64,000 nt of DNA from Eremomyces bilateralis CBS 781.70 (GCF_010015585.1 NW_022985074.1:930026-994025); one strand, 5' to 3'. Positions 11,873 to 24,776 are shown, counted from the stretch's first letter. The notes: a model not told the origin generated them from the letters alone. Program-made: numbers and translations.

Positions 11873-13606
11873 AAAGAGGTGGAAGAATTGCACCATCTAG
11901 CGGCAGTGTCTCATGATCGGCGCTCATTTGAAGCTGGTGTTATAAAGGGTATTCCGAACCTGTTTGATGGCATGAACATGTCGGGTGATGGTGATGTGGG
12001 TATGGTGTGGCCTTCGTAACCACACTCCACCCCGTCTGAGTCTGTAGTCCTCAAAAAGAGTGGAATGGAGGAATGTGGGCTTTCATCGACTCCGCTAGCC
12101 ACTAACTGAAGTTGCGGTCTTCTACACGATGGTATGTCCCACGGGTGACGGAATCCAGGTCGGATAGATCGACGAACTGCGATATACAAGGCGGCGCAGT
12201 ATGGGCTTATTAGAACTCGAAGAACCGGACTTCGCGGAAATCAGCGAGACTAATCAGCTTGTCGAATCCATTACTTTCTAGTCACTTGAGTCAGAATATC
12301 ACAGGTTAACTGCGCATCTTAAAGTCGATGATGCGGTATTGATTTATCACTAAGGCATAAAACCATGAAGTCTCGTGCATGGTGCCGCGGCCAGTCTCTT
12401 CAAACCACCTAGTCAGTGGAAATGACCTTGTCTGAGAAGTATCGATTGATTGCAACATGCACGTCGCCCTCTAAACTTCCACTGCCCAGGTATTTGTCGA
12501 TGACATCCTCAGAAGCTAAAGTGGCTTCAAAGAAGATCTCTCGAAGTAGCTTTGTTGACGGCGGCTTCGGACGTGAACTAAGACTTCGGTACTGGCATTT
12601 TTACGCCTGGGGGTGTGGAGTCCATTCCCTCTGTACTGCTTGAAATACGGTGCAAATGTCCTTTTTCCAACTGCCATTCTCTTCAGCAAAATCCTGGAGA
12701 ACCCAACCATCTGGGTTCATGTTTGATAAGCGTCTTGTGCTGCCATGGAGAATCGACCTGGACTCTCGGGCGTCTTCCCAGGAAAACCTCCAAGTCCCAG
12801 ACTCGGCGTGGTCCTTTTTCTTACCGAACCCCTAATAGCAAACAAACTTTTCCCATTTTCGCATCCGAAACAACGGCGCAAAATAGCCGTGCATCACCTT
12901 CAAAGATGTCTCATGGACTCTCCAGCTCCGCTCCCAAGAGTGACACAGTCGACGATAGCGACGTTGGCTTCACCTCCTTGCGATTCGCGAGGTCCCATCA
13001 TTCTCGTGTGCTCAGTCATCTTCAGCGGGGAACACAGGGACTTGAGGATCTGGATTTGATCCTCAGAGAAGGACATCACGATGACGCCTTTCGCCCATGA
13101 TTTGGTTTTGCTCAGTCTGGCGAGGTTCACCACTAGCTTTAAGATAACAAGTGCCGTCTGAAAATTGTGCCTTGACGGTTGTCGACAGTCGTGATTGGGA
13201 CCCCCAGAGGAAGTCCTTTGATGGCTCGAGTTGTAGGTAGCTGGGAGGGATATGGATCTTGTAGACTGCGATGCTGTCGAATGCATTATCGTATGCAACT
13301 GACCTAGGTGATGACTAGGAATTACTTTACTCGTTAACTAGTTAGCGAAACTTGAAGTAAATTAACTATATCAAAGCACATTAAAATGCAAAATACATCG
13401 CACTTTCCAAAGACTAAAATATAGCGGACTTTGATCCTTTGTCTAAGCAGGCCTTGACAAGAACCATCAGCAGTAGTAGGTGCCCTAACTAGATAGCACA
13501 TTCGTATTAGACCATCCGTTCTCTCATGCAGCTCTCAAAAAAAACATCACACCTGTCTTCCCAAGTTTAGGTGTATCAAAATCCAGACGACGGGCAAAAA
13601 AAAGGT
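11873..13606. other. Intergenic region with possible decayed minus-strand coding sequence
   Basis: About 1.7 kb. On the minus strand, between roughly 13300 and 12410, two stretches read like protein in broken frames (around YLQLEPSKDFLWGSQSRL and EATLASEDVIDKYLGSG), but I can assign no family and cannot build a gene. It may be a dead gene or chance. No repeats recognised. Confidence 0.3.
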
Positions 13607-13685
13607 CGACCAACTTGGGACTCGAACCCAAAACCTCCACCAAACTCTACCGGAAAGTGGCGATCTACCATTGATCTAGCTGGCC
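13607..13685 (-). tRNA. tRNA-Arg (anticodon CCG) with 7-nt intron
   Basis: Read on the minus strand it folds as a complete cloverleaf: acceptor GGCCAGC with GTTGGTC, D-stem GATC/GATC around AATGGTA, anticodon stem CCACT with GGTGG, five-base variable loop, and T-arm TTGGG-TTCGAGT-CCCAA. The anticodon loop is 14 nt (TTCCGGTAGAGTTT); the normal seven plus a 7-nt intron after position 37 gives anticodon CCG. Discriminator base is G. Eight T residues follow a few bases after the 3' end, a strong RNA polymerase III terminator. Size is 72 nt after intron removal, as expected. Identity rests on this anticodon placement. Confidence 0.78.
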
Positions 13686-14190
13686 CGTATCTGCATTGAA
13701 TTTATTAAACTGAATGACAACATAGCGGGGTGATGGATCCAAAGGTCCCACATTGCTCGGCTGTGTTTTGATATGGGACTCCTCGGTTGTGGCGTCAGGG
13801 GTAAGTCTATACTATTGGGACTAATGGTACGCCAGAGCACCACCCCACCAAATATTTAGACATTCAACACCACCTCTGGGCACTTGTAGACTACTACATT
13901 TCATAACACCACAGTTGGAAGCAAGGATTCGAATGAAGTATTTCTCTTGATGATTCTGCTTCGCGATAGTCTTATAGTCGAGTTTGCTCCAATTTGTTGT
14001 GGGCCATTGAATATCCATTTCTAGCGGTGTGTCCTGTTGTGCTGCGTTCTCGATTCTCGCACGAAATATGTCTCGATCTGTTGGTGCCCCAAATCAATGA
14101 CAAGTCAGATTGTTTTATCAATAACGTTTCATTTCAAGGTGATAGCTTGTAGTCTTCAAATCGGTCGCCGCCCTATCAGTTTCATACAAC
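13686..14190. other. Intergenic region between tRNA and trimethyllysine dioxygenase gene
   Basis: About 500 bp. Probably contains the dioxygenase promoter and possibly a first coding exon that I could not resolve. No other signal seen. Confidence 0.4.
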
Positions 14191-15992
14191 ATGTCAGACA
14201 TCCCGCGCTGTCTTCAGGCCGGCCTTCTCCACCTTGGAGGTATACGTTTGTATGGTGATGTCTGACTCGCTGTAATCGGTGGGAGAATACCTAACATATC
14301 CTAGGCAAGCTTTGGACTCTCCCAATCTAAGACCCGCAAACCAGTGCGGGCTCAAGATGGTGCTCTCTTCGCATTCTCCGATACAAAGGATGGTTACGTC
14401 CAAGTGTAAGTCCTTGACCTTGACCTAATATCCATGCTGCTAACAAGTCAGGCCGCCATTGTGGTTGAGGTAATACAGCCAGCCATTACTTAGGGAAGAT
14501 GGTCTGACCGATCAGGGACCACTGCCGCTGCCCAACATGTTTCCACCCAGAGACAAAGCAGCGACTCATCGAGACATTCCTTGAAGTAAGTGCACAGATG
14601 TGGCTCTCCCACTAGACTGACGGCATACAAGCTGCCAGAGGATATACATATTTTAGACGTACGGGAGGAAGGGGATTTGGTGCAAGTTTCCTGTCAGTCC
14701 AAAACACCCGCCTACTTTGCATACTATCGCTGATGAGATAGTCTCCGATGGCCATACCTCGCAATATCCCAGAGATTGGCTTGCAGCGAGTGCATTGAAA
14801 GGAAAGACGAGGGCGGTTGGACGACAGGGCACGACTGAGTAAGTCGTTGCACTGTTGCATCTTCCACAACTTATATCGTCAGTGTCGTCCTCTGGTCGAG
14901 TGAAACCGACTTCAAGCAAACGCCGGTCGAGGTTGAATATGCGAAGGTTATGGAATCCGACGAAGGCGTGGGGGAGTGGCTTCTGCTCATTGTAAGTGGT
15001 GGTCCATTCTTGAATGAGTCGACTAATATGATTCAGCGCAAATACGGGTTCGCATATGTCAACGGCTGTCCGGCCACGCCTGAAGCGACGGAGAAACTTT
15101 TGGAAAGAATTTCCTACATTCGAAACACGCATTACGGTCTATAGTACCCATACTTTGATACCCCGACAATGCTAATATTTATAAAGGGGCGTTTTGGGAC
15201 TTCACCGCCAACATGGCAGCTAAAGACACGGCGTATACAACGCTAGCGATCGGCTCTCATACGGACACAACATACTTCTCCGATCCATGTGGCCTGCAGA
15301 TGTTCCATCTTCTTTCCCATACTGGCGGCCAAGGAGGAAAATCTCTGCTTTCCGACGGCTTCGCCACTGCGAAAGCCCTTCGGGATGAAGATCCACAAGC
15401 ATACAAGATTTTGAGCGAAGTGCCAGTTCATTCTCATGCAAGCGGCAATGAGGGTCTCAGCATCCAACCGTTCCAGACATACCCTGTTTTGAACCACGAC
15501 ACTCAATCGGGGGAGCTCATCCAAGTGCGATGGAATACCACGGATCGGGCTGCGATTGACTTGCCACTTGAAGATATGGATCTCTGGTACAAGGCAGCAA
15601 GGTACGCAGTCCGCTGGGACAGTTGAGCTCTACTAACAGGACCAGGAAATGGGCACGGCAACTTGAGCATCACCATTACTGGGAACAATTGCGGCCAGAA
15701 CGTCCACTGAGTATGTATTTCATCCGCACTCACCTTGAAATAATCCTCTCAAGTCAACCCAGCGATCAGCAAGGATTTCATTGCTCTTTGTTCTTCGAAT
15801 CCATCAGTGTCCGAATTATATGCTTACATTCTGATAGTATTCGACAACTGGCGGGTCCTCCATGGTCGGTCGAACTTCACTGGGAAACGACGCCTCTGTG
15901 GTGGATATATTAATCACGACGACTTCATTTCCAGGTTCAAAATGACAAATTTTGGAGAAACAAAGGTCTTGGAACAGGTATCACTAGGGTAA
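14191..15992 (+). CDS. Trimethyllysine dioxygenase (carnitine biosynthesis), eleven exons with an 18-bp microexon
   Basis: Fe(II)/2-oxoglutarate dioxygenase that hydroxylates N6-trimethyllysine, first step of carnitine synthesis. Exons: 14191-14259 (uncertain), 14305-14405, 14452-14469, 14516-14585, 14632-14685, 14738-14838, 14883-14991, 15037-15136, 15187-15601, 15646-15710, 15838-15992; phases close throughout, giving 418 aa, close to human TMLHE. The 18-bp microexon supplies PPLWLR and joins VQV to DHCRCP exactly as in the family. The N-terminal zinc-site motif is CRCPTCFHPETKQR; metal ligands are HTD in AIGSHTDTTYF and His in WRVLHGR; the distal Arg lies in GKRRLCGGY. Two introns have weak GTCTAT/GTCTGA donors and one GTTTCC. 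An alternative 5' end reading SRAVFRPAFSTLE before 14240 looks more like a mitochondrial presequence, so the first exon is provisional. Confidence 0.88.
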
Positions 15993-18652
15993 AGCCTAGC
16001 GAAGTTCAAAGCATGACGGACCAGACAACGCGCCAAATTATCATACAAAAAAAGTCCTTCAACAGGGCTAGTATTCACTCTTCCATATCCAGGTTTTCAC
16101 AGCATCCAAAATGGAACGGTTTGAATCTCTTCATACACTAATCTATTTCGTCTATTCAAGTGGGTCTTCACCGTTGGATGCCCTCCTCCGGCTTACGGAA
16201 AAGAGGATTCTATTTCGTTTATTTCAGCGAGTTTTTGGCCGTTGGATGCCCTCCAGCCCACGGCAAATCAGGGTTGTATCAACTTACTAGCCTAATAAGG
16301 GAAAATCCTATATCTTTCGATAAGTAGGAAGCAACGGTATAGGCCTTTCGGCACCCCGAGGATAGGATTCCATGTCCTCAGTTTCTTCCAATTCGAATGT
16401 AACAAACTATAATTTCCTACCTTACTGTGTGTTGTTCTTAAGTTGACATTTTACCAGTATGCTGGTGACTGTGGGTATCTGCTAGTTTCTATCGACTCAT
16501 CCACTTGATGTAGTTATCATGATTGTCCACATGCATTATTACTGATTCATTATCACAAACAATCTTCATCATCATGGATGTTGAATATTTAATGTACTCT
16601 AACTTCAGAACTTCCCCACTTTCTTTTCTTCTGCCAAAACATGTTCTGCTTCTCCGACATTCTGCAGACTTGCTTTTTCCAACCTCACTTCTGTAGAACT
16701 TGTCCAATATCACAAGGCGTTCCCTCTCCAGCTTTCCCTCTCTAGCTTTCCCTCTCCAGCTTTTCCTTTCCAGCTTTTCCTCTCCAGATTTCCGTTGTTT
16801 CTGACTAGGCTTTGCTTCCCAAAGCGTACAATCAGCACGATGAGTACCCCACCTCGGAGACCATCCCAGACTGGGCAACCCCCCTTCATCGTCTCAATGC
16901 GATCGTCACAGAGTCCTCGTCCTCCTCAAAGTCCCGGTCATGGCAATTCTTCGCCCTCACCATGTCCCGGTTCTTCCTCATCGACTCCAAGACCATCCTC
17001 ACAGAGTCCTCAGGCTGGTGCGTCGATCTCGCCACCATCAGTGACAAATTGCGAAGTCGGCCGTGAGATGATCATCGTAATTCCTTCTGTCAACAGGACT
17101 GAACCCGGGTAGTTTCGGTCGAAGCCGGTTTTAACTACTCGCAGATTCATCGCCGCGCCAAATTGTCCTTGTCGAGTCGAGAAAGTGACTCCAAGTCCTC
17201 GAGAATGGGATGAAGCTTGCGTAAAAGCGTTTGGGCTTCTATTGTATAGAAGCTTAGCACCATATGCTCATGTTTGGCGGTCGACACGGCGTGATGGAAG
17301 GCCCTCGAGAATCTGATCTTGATTTTTCGCTTCGTCGCAAAACCACCAGGGCATGGAATGTTCCGCAACGATCGTGACCATTTTTTAGAAACTGGCCCGG
17401 AATTATTGCGCATCTGGGCTGGTCACGTCGATAGCGAAAGCCTTGCTCCCAAGTCGGATCCTTTTTGGAACTCGGGTGCATTGTGTGAAACCCACTCCAT
17501 GTGAGCGAGGCAGATTTTTCTTCGAATCTGCTTCGCGGCCTACCATCTCCGTTTTAGGCGCTCGAGCGCTATGAACTAGAGGGTCAATATTTTCTCTATC
17601 TCGAGAAGCAAACCTTTTTTTTAGGAGTGGACAACAAAACTGAACACAAGGACAGGTCTTCTAAAGAAAGATGGAATCCTGGATGCACCCACTTCCGAAC
17701 AAAAACGCAAAGCATGGAATACTGGGTATTCTGTATAGTTTGAGATTTGAGCATCCAGAACTTGCGTATACGACTGAAACCCACTGCGTGAGGACGTAAC
17801 ATCAAATACAGCTAAGTCTCACCGAATCTCATAGTTGGGACACTATTCCGAAGCATGAATTTGATGTGCCAAAAGAAGAAGATTCATGGTACGGCTGGGA
17901 AAGGCTGTCCTTTTGAGGAGGGGAGGGCGAGAAGAAATTACTGAAAATAGGCACTGAAATTGTTTGATGGAGCTGAATTGCAAACGATACTCAAGCAAAT
18001 CGATTCGTGACTCAGGTTATGAATGAACAACAGTTCGGTTGGAACCTGAGAGGATGACGTACCAGTCCAGCCTATGTCACGGAACGCTACACCGATCCGC
18101 CTTGAGATGCAAGTTATATAAAATCAGTTGTAGATTTGAAGATTTGGAAACCCTGGTAGACTTCAGGGCCGTCAATTCCCTCTCCCATCTCTCTTGCGGG
18201 TTGAAAAGGTGGCATCGCCGACCGACTCGGCGGAGAGGATTTCTCAGCTGAGCAGCGGAAGAGCGGGATGAGAGCTGTTGTAGACCGCAAAGGGTTGGAT
18301 GCTGACCAGGTAAAATGAAAGGCTGCTAGACATCGCTGCGACATAGGTCAGGAAAGGAACGTGGGACAAGTGGAATGACTTCGAAGCTCTTTCAAGAGGT
18401 GATTGGTATGACACTATGCTGTGAAGCCACGCCTCCGACAAAAGGGCGTCTCAGCACTATTGAGGCCGGTGGCCAATATTTGACTGCTTTCCGCTCTCTG
18501 TCCGCCGCTTTGCGGTCGGGTTCTGAGCCGTTTGCTCAGTGTTTGTTGTATGCGCATGAATCGCTGACCCCAACCGCCCACCAAAATAGAATGACCATGA
18601 ACACCAGGGAACGCCATTGATGCGTCCTTGAAGGCATTGCAGAGCATCCACT
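15993..18652. other. Long intergenic region with unassigned protein-like fragments
   Basis: About 2.7 kb. Near 16810-17066 (plus) and 17413-17147 (minus) open frames read somewhat like protein (for example LSFYTIEAQTLLRKLHPIL on the minus strand), but neither can be extended into a gene or matched to a family. A C/T-rich tract with repeated CTTTCCCTCTCCAG units lies around 16720-16790. Otherwise nothing is seen. Confidence 0.4.
16722..16795. repeat. Pyrimidine-rich imperfect tandem repeat
   Basis: Repeats of the unit CTCTCCAGCTTTCC/CTTTTC on the plus strand, about five imperfect copies. It reads as a lysine/glutamate/arginine-rich peptide on the minus strand, which is a composition effect. 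Confidence 0.6.
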
Positions 18653-19491
<839 letters not shown>

Positions 19492-19756
19492 TCAATGAGA
19501 GAAGCTGTACTTCTGACATATTCGAAGACGTGACGGACGTCAGGACGTGACCGACGTGTCGTTGACAAACGCACAGACCATATGAAGCTTGAGATGCCAT
19601 TTGGGACATCAAGGTGCCAGTCTGCCAGATAGCCAGTCACATCACTTCTACAATCCTTCTGCTCAGATTCAATCTCAATCTGTTTAGCAGTATGCCCATG
19701 CTCATCTTCATTTAGAGGGTTAATATCACCTGTTCACAACCTCGACGTTAACCAAT

Positions 19757-22147
19757 ATGAGTGAGAAACCGATCAAGCAGTTCCCTTCCCTTGCGACCAA
19801 ACTCAGCGCACCGAGCAAGAAATCCGTCTTTGAACGCCAAAAGGAAGAGGCGGAGGCCAAGCGAACACGAGAAGATGCAGAGACAAAGGCTGCATATGAG
19901 GAATTTGTGAAGAGCTTTGCCGGGGATGAAGACGAGCATGACCGACATGATGCTGGACCCCGAAGGCGGGTTGGAAATGCCGGGTTCGGTGCGACCAAAA
20001 GACACTTCACACCAGTCCAGAGAAAGTCGATGATAGGCAGTGGCCCGGGCAGCTTGGGACCTCCGAGCTCGATTTCAAAGAAGCGAACCGCAGACGGATC
20101 CTCGATACCACGGAATGAAAGAGATCGACCGATATTCGCATACAATGAGGAACATCCACGGCAAACGGCTGTATCCCGATTTGCACTTGACGATGATGAA
20201 GCGGACATCGTGGAAGATCATACCGAAGCGTCGGAGAAAGCAGCAGCCAGGCCAACCCTTCGGATGAGCAACCTACCACCAGGAATGACCGGCATCCTAG
20301 TCAAGTCGCTTCTACCTGGTTTACTGCGAGTCGAGAATGTCCGTATACAATCGAACCGTACAACTCAGTCATTGGACACGGATAGGAGATCCGGAGTAGC
20401 AATCGTGACATTGGCCAAGGACACACCAGCCAGTGACATTGATTCCGCCGTCTCCACACTGCAAGGGCGATATCTGGGTTGGGGATATTATTTGAGCCTA
20501 GGAAGGCATCTCTCCTCCGCAGCACTAGCACCGGGTCTCCCAGATTTGAGCAAGATTTCTGCAAGTCTTCCTTTCGGTGCTAAAGCGATTATGCAACCAT
20601 CCTTTAACCGAGTTCCTCCCGGGGGTTTGAAGGGTTCATTCGCACCACCAGAATCCCTTGGTGGAAGGCAAAATATAGTCAAACAAGCTCCATCACAAAT
20701 CATGGTTGGTCCGCCTTCGGACCTCCAGCAAATCAAAATGATCCACAAAACCGTGGAGGCCATCATCAAACATGGGCCGGAGTTTGAAGCTCTTCTCATG
20801 TCAAGACCCGATGTTCAGAGGCAAGAGAAATGGGCTTGGATTTGGGATGCTCGAAGTACTGGAGGTGTTTGGTATCGTTGGAGATTGTGGAGCATCATGA
20901 CTGGAACCGATCATGAGAACCGTGGAGGGCATGGCCACTCCGGACTCAACGCCGTTTTTGATGGAGGAGCGCCATGGATGGCACCTGATGCTTCATTGCG
21001 TTTCGAATTCTCCACCAACTTCGAACAATTCGTAAGCGATTCCCTCGACTATGACTCGTCGGAAGAGGACCATTCGGATGAAGAGGAAGTTGCAAAGCAG
21101 CGATCAAAACGCGAGGGTCAGGATGTAGACAGCTACGAGGAATCCTATCTAAATCCCCTGCAAAAAGCGAAACTCACATACCTATTGGCACGGCTTCCTA
21201 CATCGACTGGTCGACTTCGAAAGGGAGATGTCGCCCGGGTGACGGCTTTTGCCATTTCGAATGCATCGGCAGGGAAGGAAGTTGCGGATTTGATCGCAGC
21301 CAATGTCGAACGACCATTTGCATATTCCAAGGCGAATCAAGAACCCGACATTGAAGGCGGTCCTGAAGATGACGAACGATTGAAGTTCGATCATATCTCC
21401 ATGGAAGACTCTGAAAATCGAGGGACGAAAGATCAATCGGCATCAAAACTCATTGCATTATATGTTGTTTCAGACACCCTTCAATCTTCCAGCGTGTCGG
21501 GTGTTCGGCATGCTTGGAAATATCGTCAATTATTCGAGGCGGCACTGACTCAAAGGAAGATCTTTGAGCGTTTGGGTGAGATGGAGAAGGTTCTCGGATG
21601 GGGAAGATTGAAAGCCGAAAAATGGAAGAGAAGTGTGATGAATCTTCTCAATCTTTGGGAGGGTTGGAGCGTCTTCTCTACTGAAGGACAGGAGAAGTTC
21701 GTACAAGCGTTCAATCAAGCGGCAAATGCGGAGAAACCCTCGGAGTATCCTGAAGAGAAGCCATTAGTGAAGACGGATCGCTCAAGATGGAAAGCAGTTG
21801 ATGCCGACGAGCCAAGGCAGAATGATGCTTCTCCGAATGCAGAAGCCAAGCCTGGAGAGGGTAGTTCGGGGGACATAGATGCAATGGATCTGGACGGCGA
21901 AGCCATGGAAGACAATCTTGATGGCGAGGCCATGGACGATCTAGATGGTGAAGTAATGGACGAAGAGTTGGACGGTGAAGAAATGGATGAAGACGTCGAT
22001 GGGGTGCCGGTAGGGACCGAGCCGGACGCTGGAGTATCTGAACCGCCAGAACTCAGTAAAACCTCACAACAGGTGAACGAGACAAAGGCACGACCAGTGC
22101 GTCCACGAGCAGTCGACATGTTCGCTGACTCGGACTCGGATAAGTAA
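19757..22147 (+). CDS. SR140/U2SURP-like U2 snRNP-associated splicing factor (RRM-SURP-CID)
   Basis: Single-exon gene of 796 aa starting MSEKPIKQFPSLATK, a conserved N-terminus. Domains in order: a charged coiled region around residues 20-60; an RRM at about 165-255 (PTLRMSNLPPGM...); a SURP motif at about 315-365 (KMIHKTVEAIIKHGPEFEALL...EKWAWIW); and a CTD-interacting (CID, ENTH/VHS-like) domain at about 465-660 (AKLTYLLARLPTSTGRL... through LLNLWEGWSVF). Human U2SURP has the same order and sits in the U2 snRNP. The C-terminus carries a short acidic array of units like DLDGEAMD (about residues 710-755), then a basic end. No cwf21 motif could be recognised. Probable role is pre-mRNA splicing in the nucleus. 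Confidence 0.85.
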   Translation: MSEKPIKQFPSLATKLSAPSKKSVFERQKEEAEAKRTREDAETKAAYEEFVKSFAGDEDEHDRHDAGPRRRVGNAGFGATKRHFTPVQRKSMIGSGPGSLGPPSSISKKRTADGSSIPRNERDRPIFAYNEEHPRQTAVSRFALDDDEADIVEDHTEASEKAAARPTLRMSNLPPGMTGILVKSLLPGLLRVENVRIQSNRTTQSLDTDRRSGVAIVTLAKDTPASDIDSAVSTLQGRYLGWGYYLSLGRHLSSAALAPGLPDLSKISASLPFGAKAIMQPSFNRVPPGGLKGSFAPPESLGGRQNIVKQAPSQIMVGPPSDLQQIKMIHKTVEAIIKHGPEFEALLMSRPDVQRQEKWAWIWDARSTGGVWYRWRLWSIMTGTDHENRGGHGHSGLNAVFDGGAPWMAPDASLRFEFSTNFEQFVSDSLDYDSSEEDHSDEEEVAKQRSKREGQDVDSYEESYLNPLQKAKLTYLLARLPTSTGRLRKGDVARVTAFAISNASAGKEVADLIAANVERPFAYSKANQEPDIEGGPEDDERLKFDHISMEDSENRGTKDQSASKLIALYVVSDTLQSSSVSGVRHAWKYRQLFEAALTQRKIFERLGEMEKVLGWGRLKAEKWKRSVMNLLNLWEGWSVFSTEGQEKFVQAFNQAANAEKPSEYPEEKPLVKTDRSRWKAVDADEPRQNDASPNAEAKPGEGSSGDIDAMDLDGEAMEDNLDGEAMDDLDGEVMDEELDGEEMDEDVDGVPVGTEPDAGVSEPPELSKTSQQVNETKARPVRPRAVDMFADSDSDK
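21877..22005 (+). repeat. Coding acidic microrepeat in the SR140-like gene
   Basis: Roughly five to six imperfect copies of a unit encoding DLDGEAMD/DELDGEEMD. Copy boundaries keep the reading frame. Confidence 0.7.
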
Positions 22148-22221
22148 CGTAGGATACGAAGATGAAATGCTATCAGTTGATTTTGTCAACAGTCCTTCGA
22201 CATTTTCAACCCTCGGAGGTA

Positions 22222-24526
22222 TCACAGCCCTGCAAGTGCAGCACAATATGCCAAATACCAAGTCCTTGAAGCTCCACCATCGATCCAACTCATGTCAAAA
22301 TTTGGTTGAGAAAAGAATTCGAATGCCTTTTTTGGATTCACAAGAGCCAAGTTCGCGTATAAGATCCCTCTCCAGCCTCCATCAACTTGGTTACATCGAC
22401 CATTGCTGAAGTATGTATTCCACTCTTCTTCCACGAATTGAACACTTCGAATAAGGGCTGATGTTGGATTCAAAGGGATCATGTGGATGCCTTGAATATA
22501 TTCGAGGTTGGACCCAAAGTATGTCGCATGATCTCCCTTGTTTTCGAACAAGATGCCTGTCACTTTGTTCCCAATGAATTGAGGAGGATGAATGTTGTTT
22601 TTTGACTCCATGAGAAAATACGTCGGGAATGACCTGGCTTGAATTGCAAGCATGAGATTTCCACGAGCCTCCAAATTTCGATCGCCAGTGACTTTTCCCC
22701 ACATCTTGAGTGCGTAGGAAGCAAAGGCATCTTCACTTGTACTCTCTTGATCTTTGCCATCGGCACTCTCAAAAAGACCCTTCGCCCAACTATGGCCATG
22801 ATACCAGTCAAAGGATCGAGAAAATGGGAAATATTCATCACACACGGGAGAGGCGAAGTCCCGAACGAGCATGTTCACCCAGGACGTATGCCGCAGATCT
22901 TGTAACCAGCTTGGATCAAGATACCCGATCATTGCAGCAGCGTAGACGTGATAGCCGTAGTGGAAGTGATGGTCGTTGTACCATGAATTGCCGAAGTCTG
23001 CACCTGGTCCATCTTTCATTCCTGCGATCGAGATGACCCCTTTCCAGACCTGGTCATAGGCGAGAGGGTTGGGCTGTTTGTTGGAGATGAACACAGCAAA
23101 AACTTGTTTCAATTTCTCCAGTCCGGATTGAACAAGGTCCGGACACTCGACAAGATCGCGGAGGACAAAAAGCATCATTGCAACTATCACAATTAGGTAA
23201 CGGAGCAGCATATTGAGGTTGGCACATACATTTCGCTAATCCTTTGCCGCTAAAATACATGCTATCCAAGCAGCATTGTGAGAGGAAGTCCTGTGCTATT
23301 TCTTTCTCGCCCACAGCTCTTATCGTTCGAGTCGCAGCAGGAGAAACATTTGTTATAGAGCCCTTTGCCGGATGCCATGGTGCGAACCCGATATCAATGG
23401 GAAGCCTCTCCCTCATTGTCCAGCAATCCGACATGACTGCAACCGCCAGTCCTTTCGTGGTTGTCTGCAAATGAAGATTTCGAACCGCCATGACGGTGTT
23501 CCTGTCAAAAGAACTGGCGTGATGCGGAAGCGCAAACCTAGAGTGTGTCAATATGCCAAAAATGAAGTTGGAAATCTCCCCGACGTCAACTCCGGGGATA
23601 TACTTCGTTCTTCCCGGATGCTCTACTTACATCAGAAGCGGGTTTTGTAAGCCAGACTTCGTCCATTTCAAATGATACTGGCAATTATCGTCTGACACCT
23701 CTGCAGATAAATCGCAGGATATGGCATATGTTCCAGCGCAGGTATCGTAAATTTCCTCCGAGGCACCTTTGGGAAGTTTTGCAACTTGAATCATTCCGCC
23801 AAACCCATCACGTCCCTGTAATGTCGTGTTATTGACCATCGAAAGACTTTCTCTGTGGCCTCCATATGGAGTTAGATAGATCATCCAAATCGAGCCATCT
23901 TCGAGAAAAGCGCGAAACTTTGAAGTGATATTCCGGAGCGATCCTGCCGGCTCCATCCCCCTGAATAAGACTGAACTTTGAATAAGGGGCCTGCATGATT
24001 TGTAAAGAGCAGTCACAAAGCCCATGCCTTGAAGCAGCGGAAATGTTATGAGGGGTGGAAATCCAGCCTGTGACAGGTTGACATTCACACTGAATGCTGT
24101 CAATGAATCGGTTGTCAATACGCTTGAAGGATCTAGTTCGGTAGCCGAGAGAATCATAGACTGGATCCCAACAGGGTTGATGAAATATTGTACGGCACCG
24201 CTTGGTTTCAAGGGCCCTAACGCAAGCTGATGACGTTCAATATGAGAGATGCTGATTCCCCAACTCTTTGCATTTCCTCTGCCCTTGGCCCATGAGACTG
24301 AGTACGGATGTGTCCATACCGAGTTTGACCGATCACCCAAGAGCATATTCGCATAAAACTTGTTGGTTTGAAGAGGATACTCGGCGGGAGAACCTAAGGG
24401 AATCTGTCTTGGATCATCCATGGGGGCTGACCTTGTGAAGACACCATCTCTTCGCACTGGATGATCTGAGCGGGATGGGATTGGAGGTGACTCTGAGGAG
24501 ACGGGGGTGAAAATATTGCCAGCCAT
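22222..24526 (-). CDS. GH81 endo-1,3-beta-glucanase
   Basis: Beta-1,3-glucanase acting on fungal wall glucan, likely in cell separation or wall remodelling. Minus-strand exons 24526-23631, 23537-23230 and 23183-22222 join in frame (721 aa from MAGNIFTPVSSESPP), reconstituting LLMFALPHHASSFD across the first junction. Family motifs: NKFYANMLLGDRSNSVWTHP, DFGNSWYNDHHFHYGYHVYA, and FDWYHGHSWAKGLFESADGK followed by DQESTSEDAFASYA, which contains the expected catalytic glutamates. The 5' end is uncertain: a frame just upstream (24752-24600) encodes a hydrophobic segment STFVIAVTSVIGGIGMFSVQ that would make a signal anchor if spliced on, but I could not find a convincing junction. Its 5' end lies about 250 bp from a divergent gene at 24777, so they may share a promoter. 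Confidence 0.93.
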
Positions 24527-24776
24527 TTTCCCCCATAACAAGAGGATGCGGGTTATTGATTGGAACTGCAGGTCGAGGATTGTGAAGGTTATTCTTGACC
24601 TGCACGGAAAACATCCCGATCCCACCGATGACCGATGTCACAGCGATGACGAAGGTACTACAGCGAACCATAAGATCCACAACGTCAAATGATTCAACTT
24701 CAAACCCCGACTCCAACTGTTCCATCCGCATATCCCTCACACAGCCAGCCACGGATTAAGTCCGAATCTATGAAGT

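Noticed and set aside
16812-17413. Possible gene on either strand
   Set aside because: Protein-like stretches cannot be joined by credible introns and match no family I know; listed only as intergenic content.
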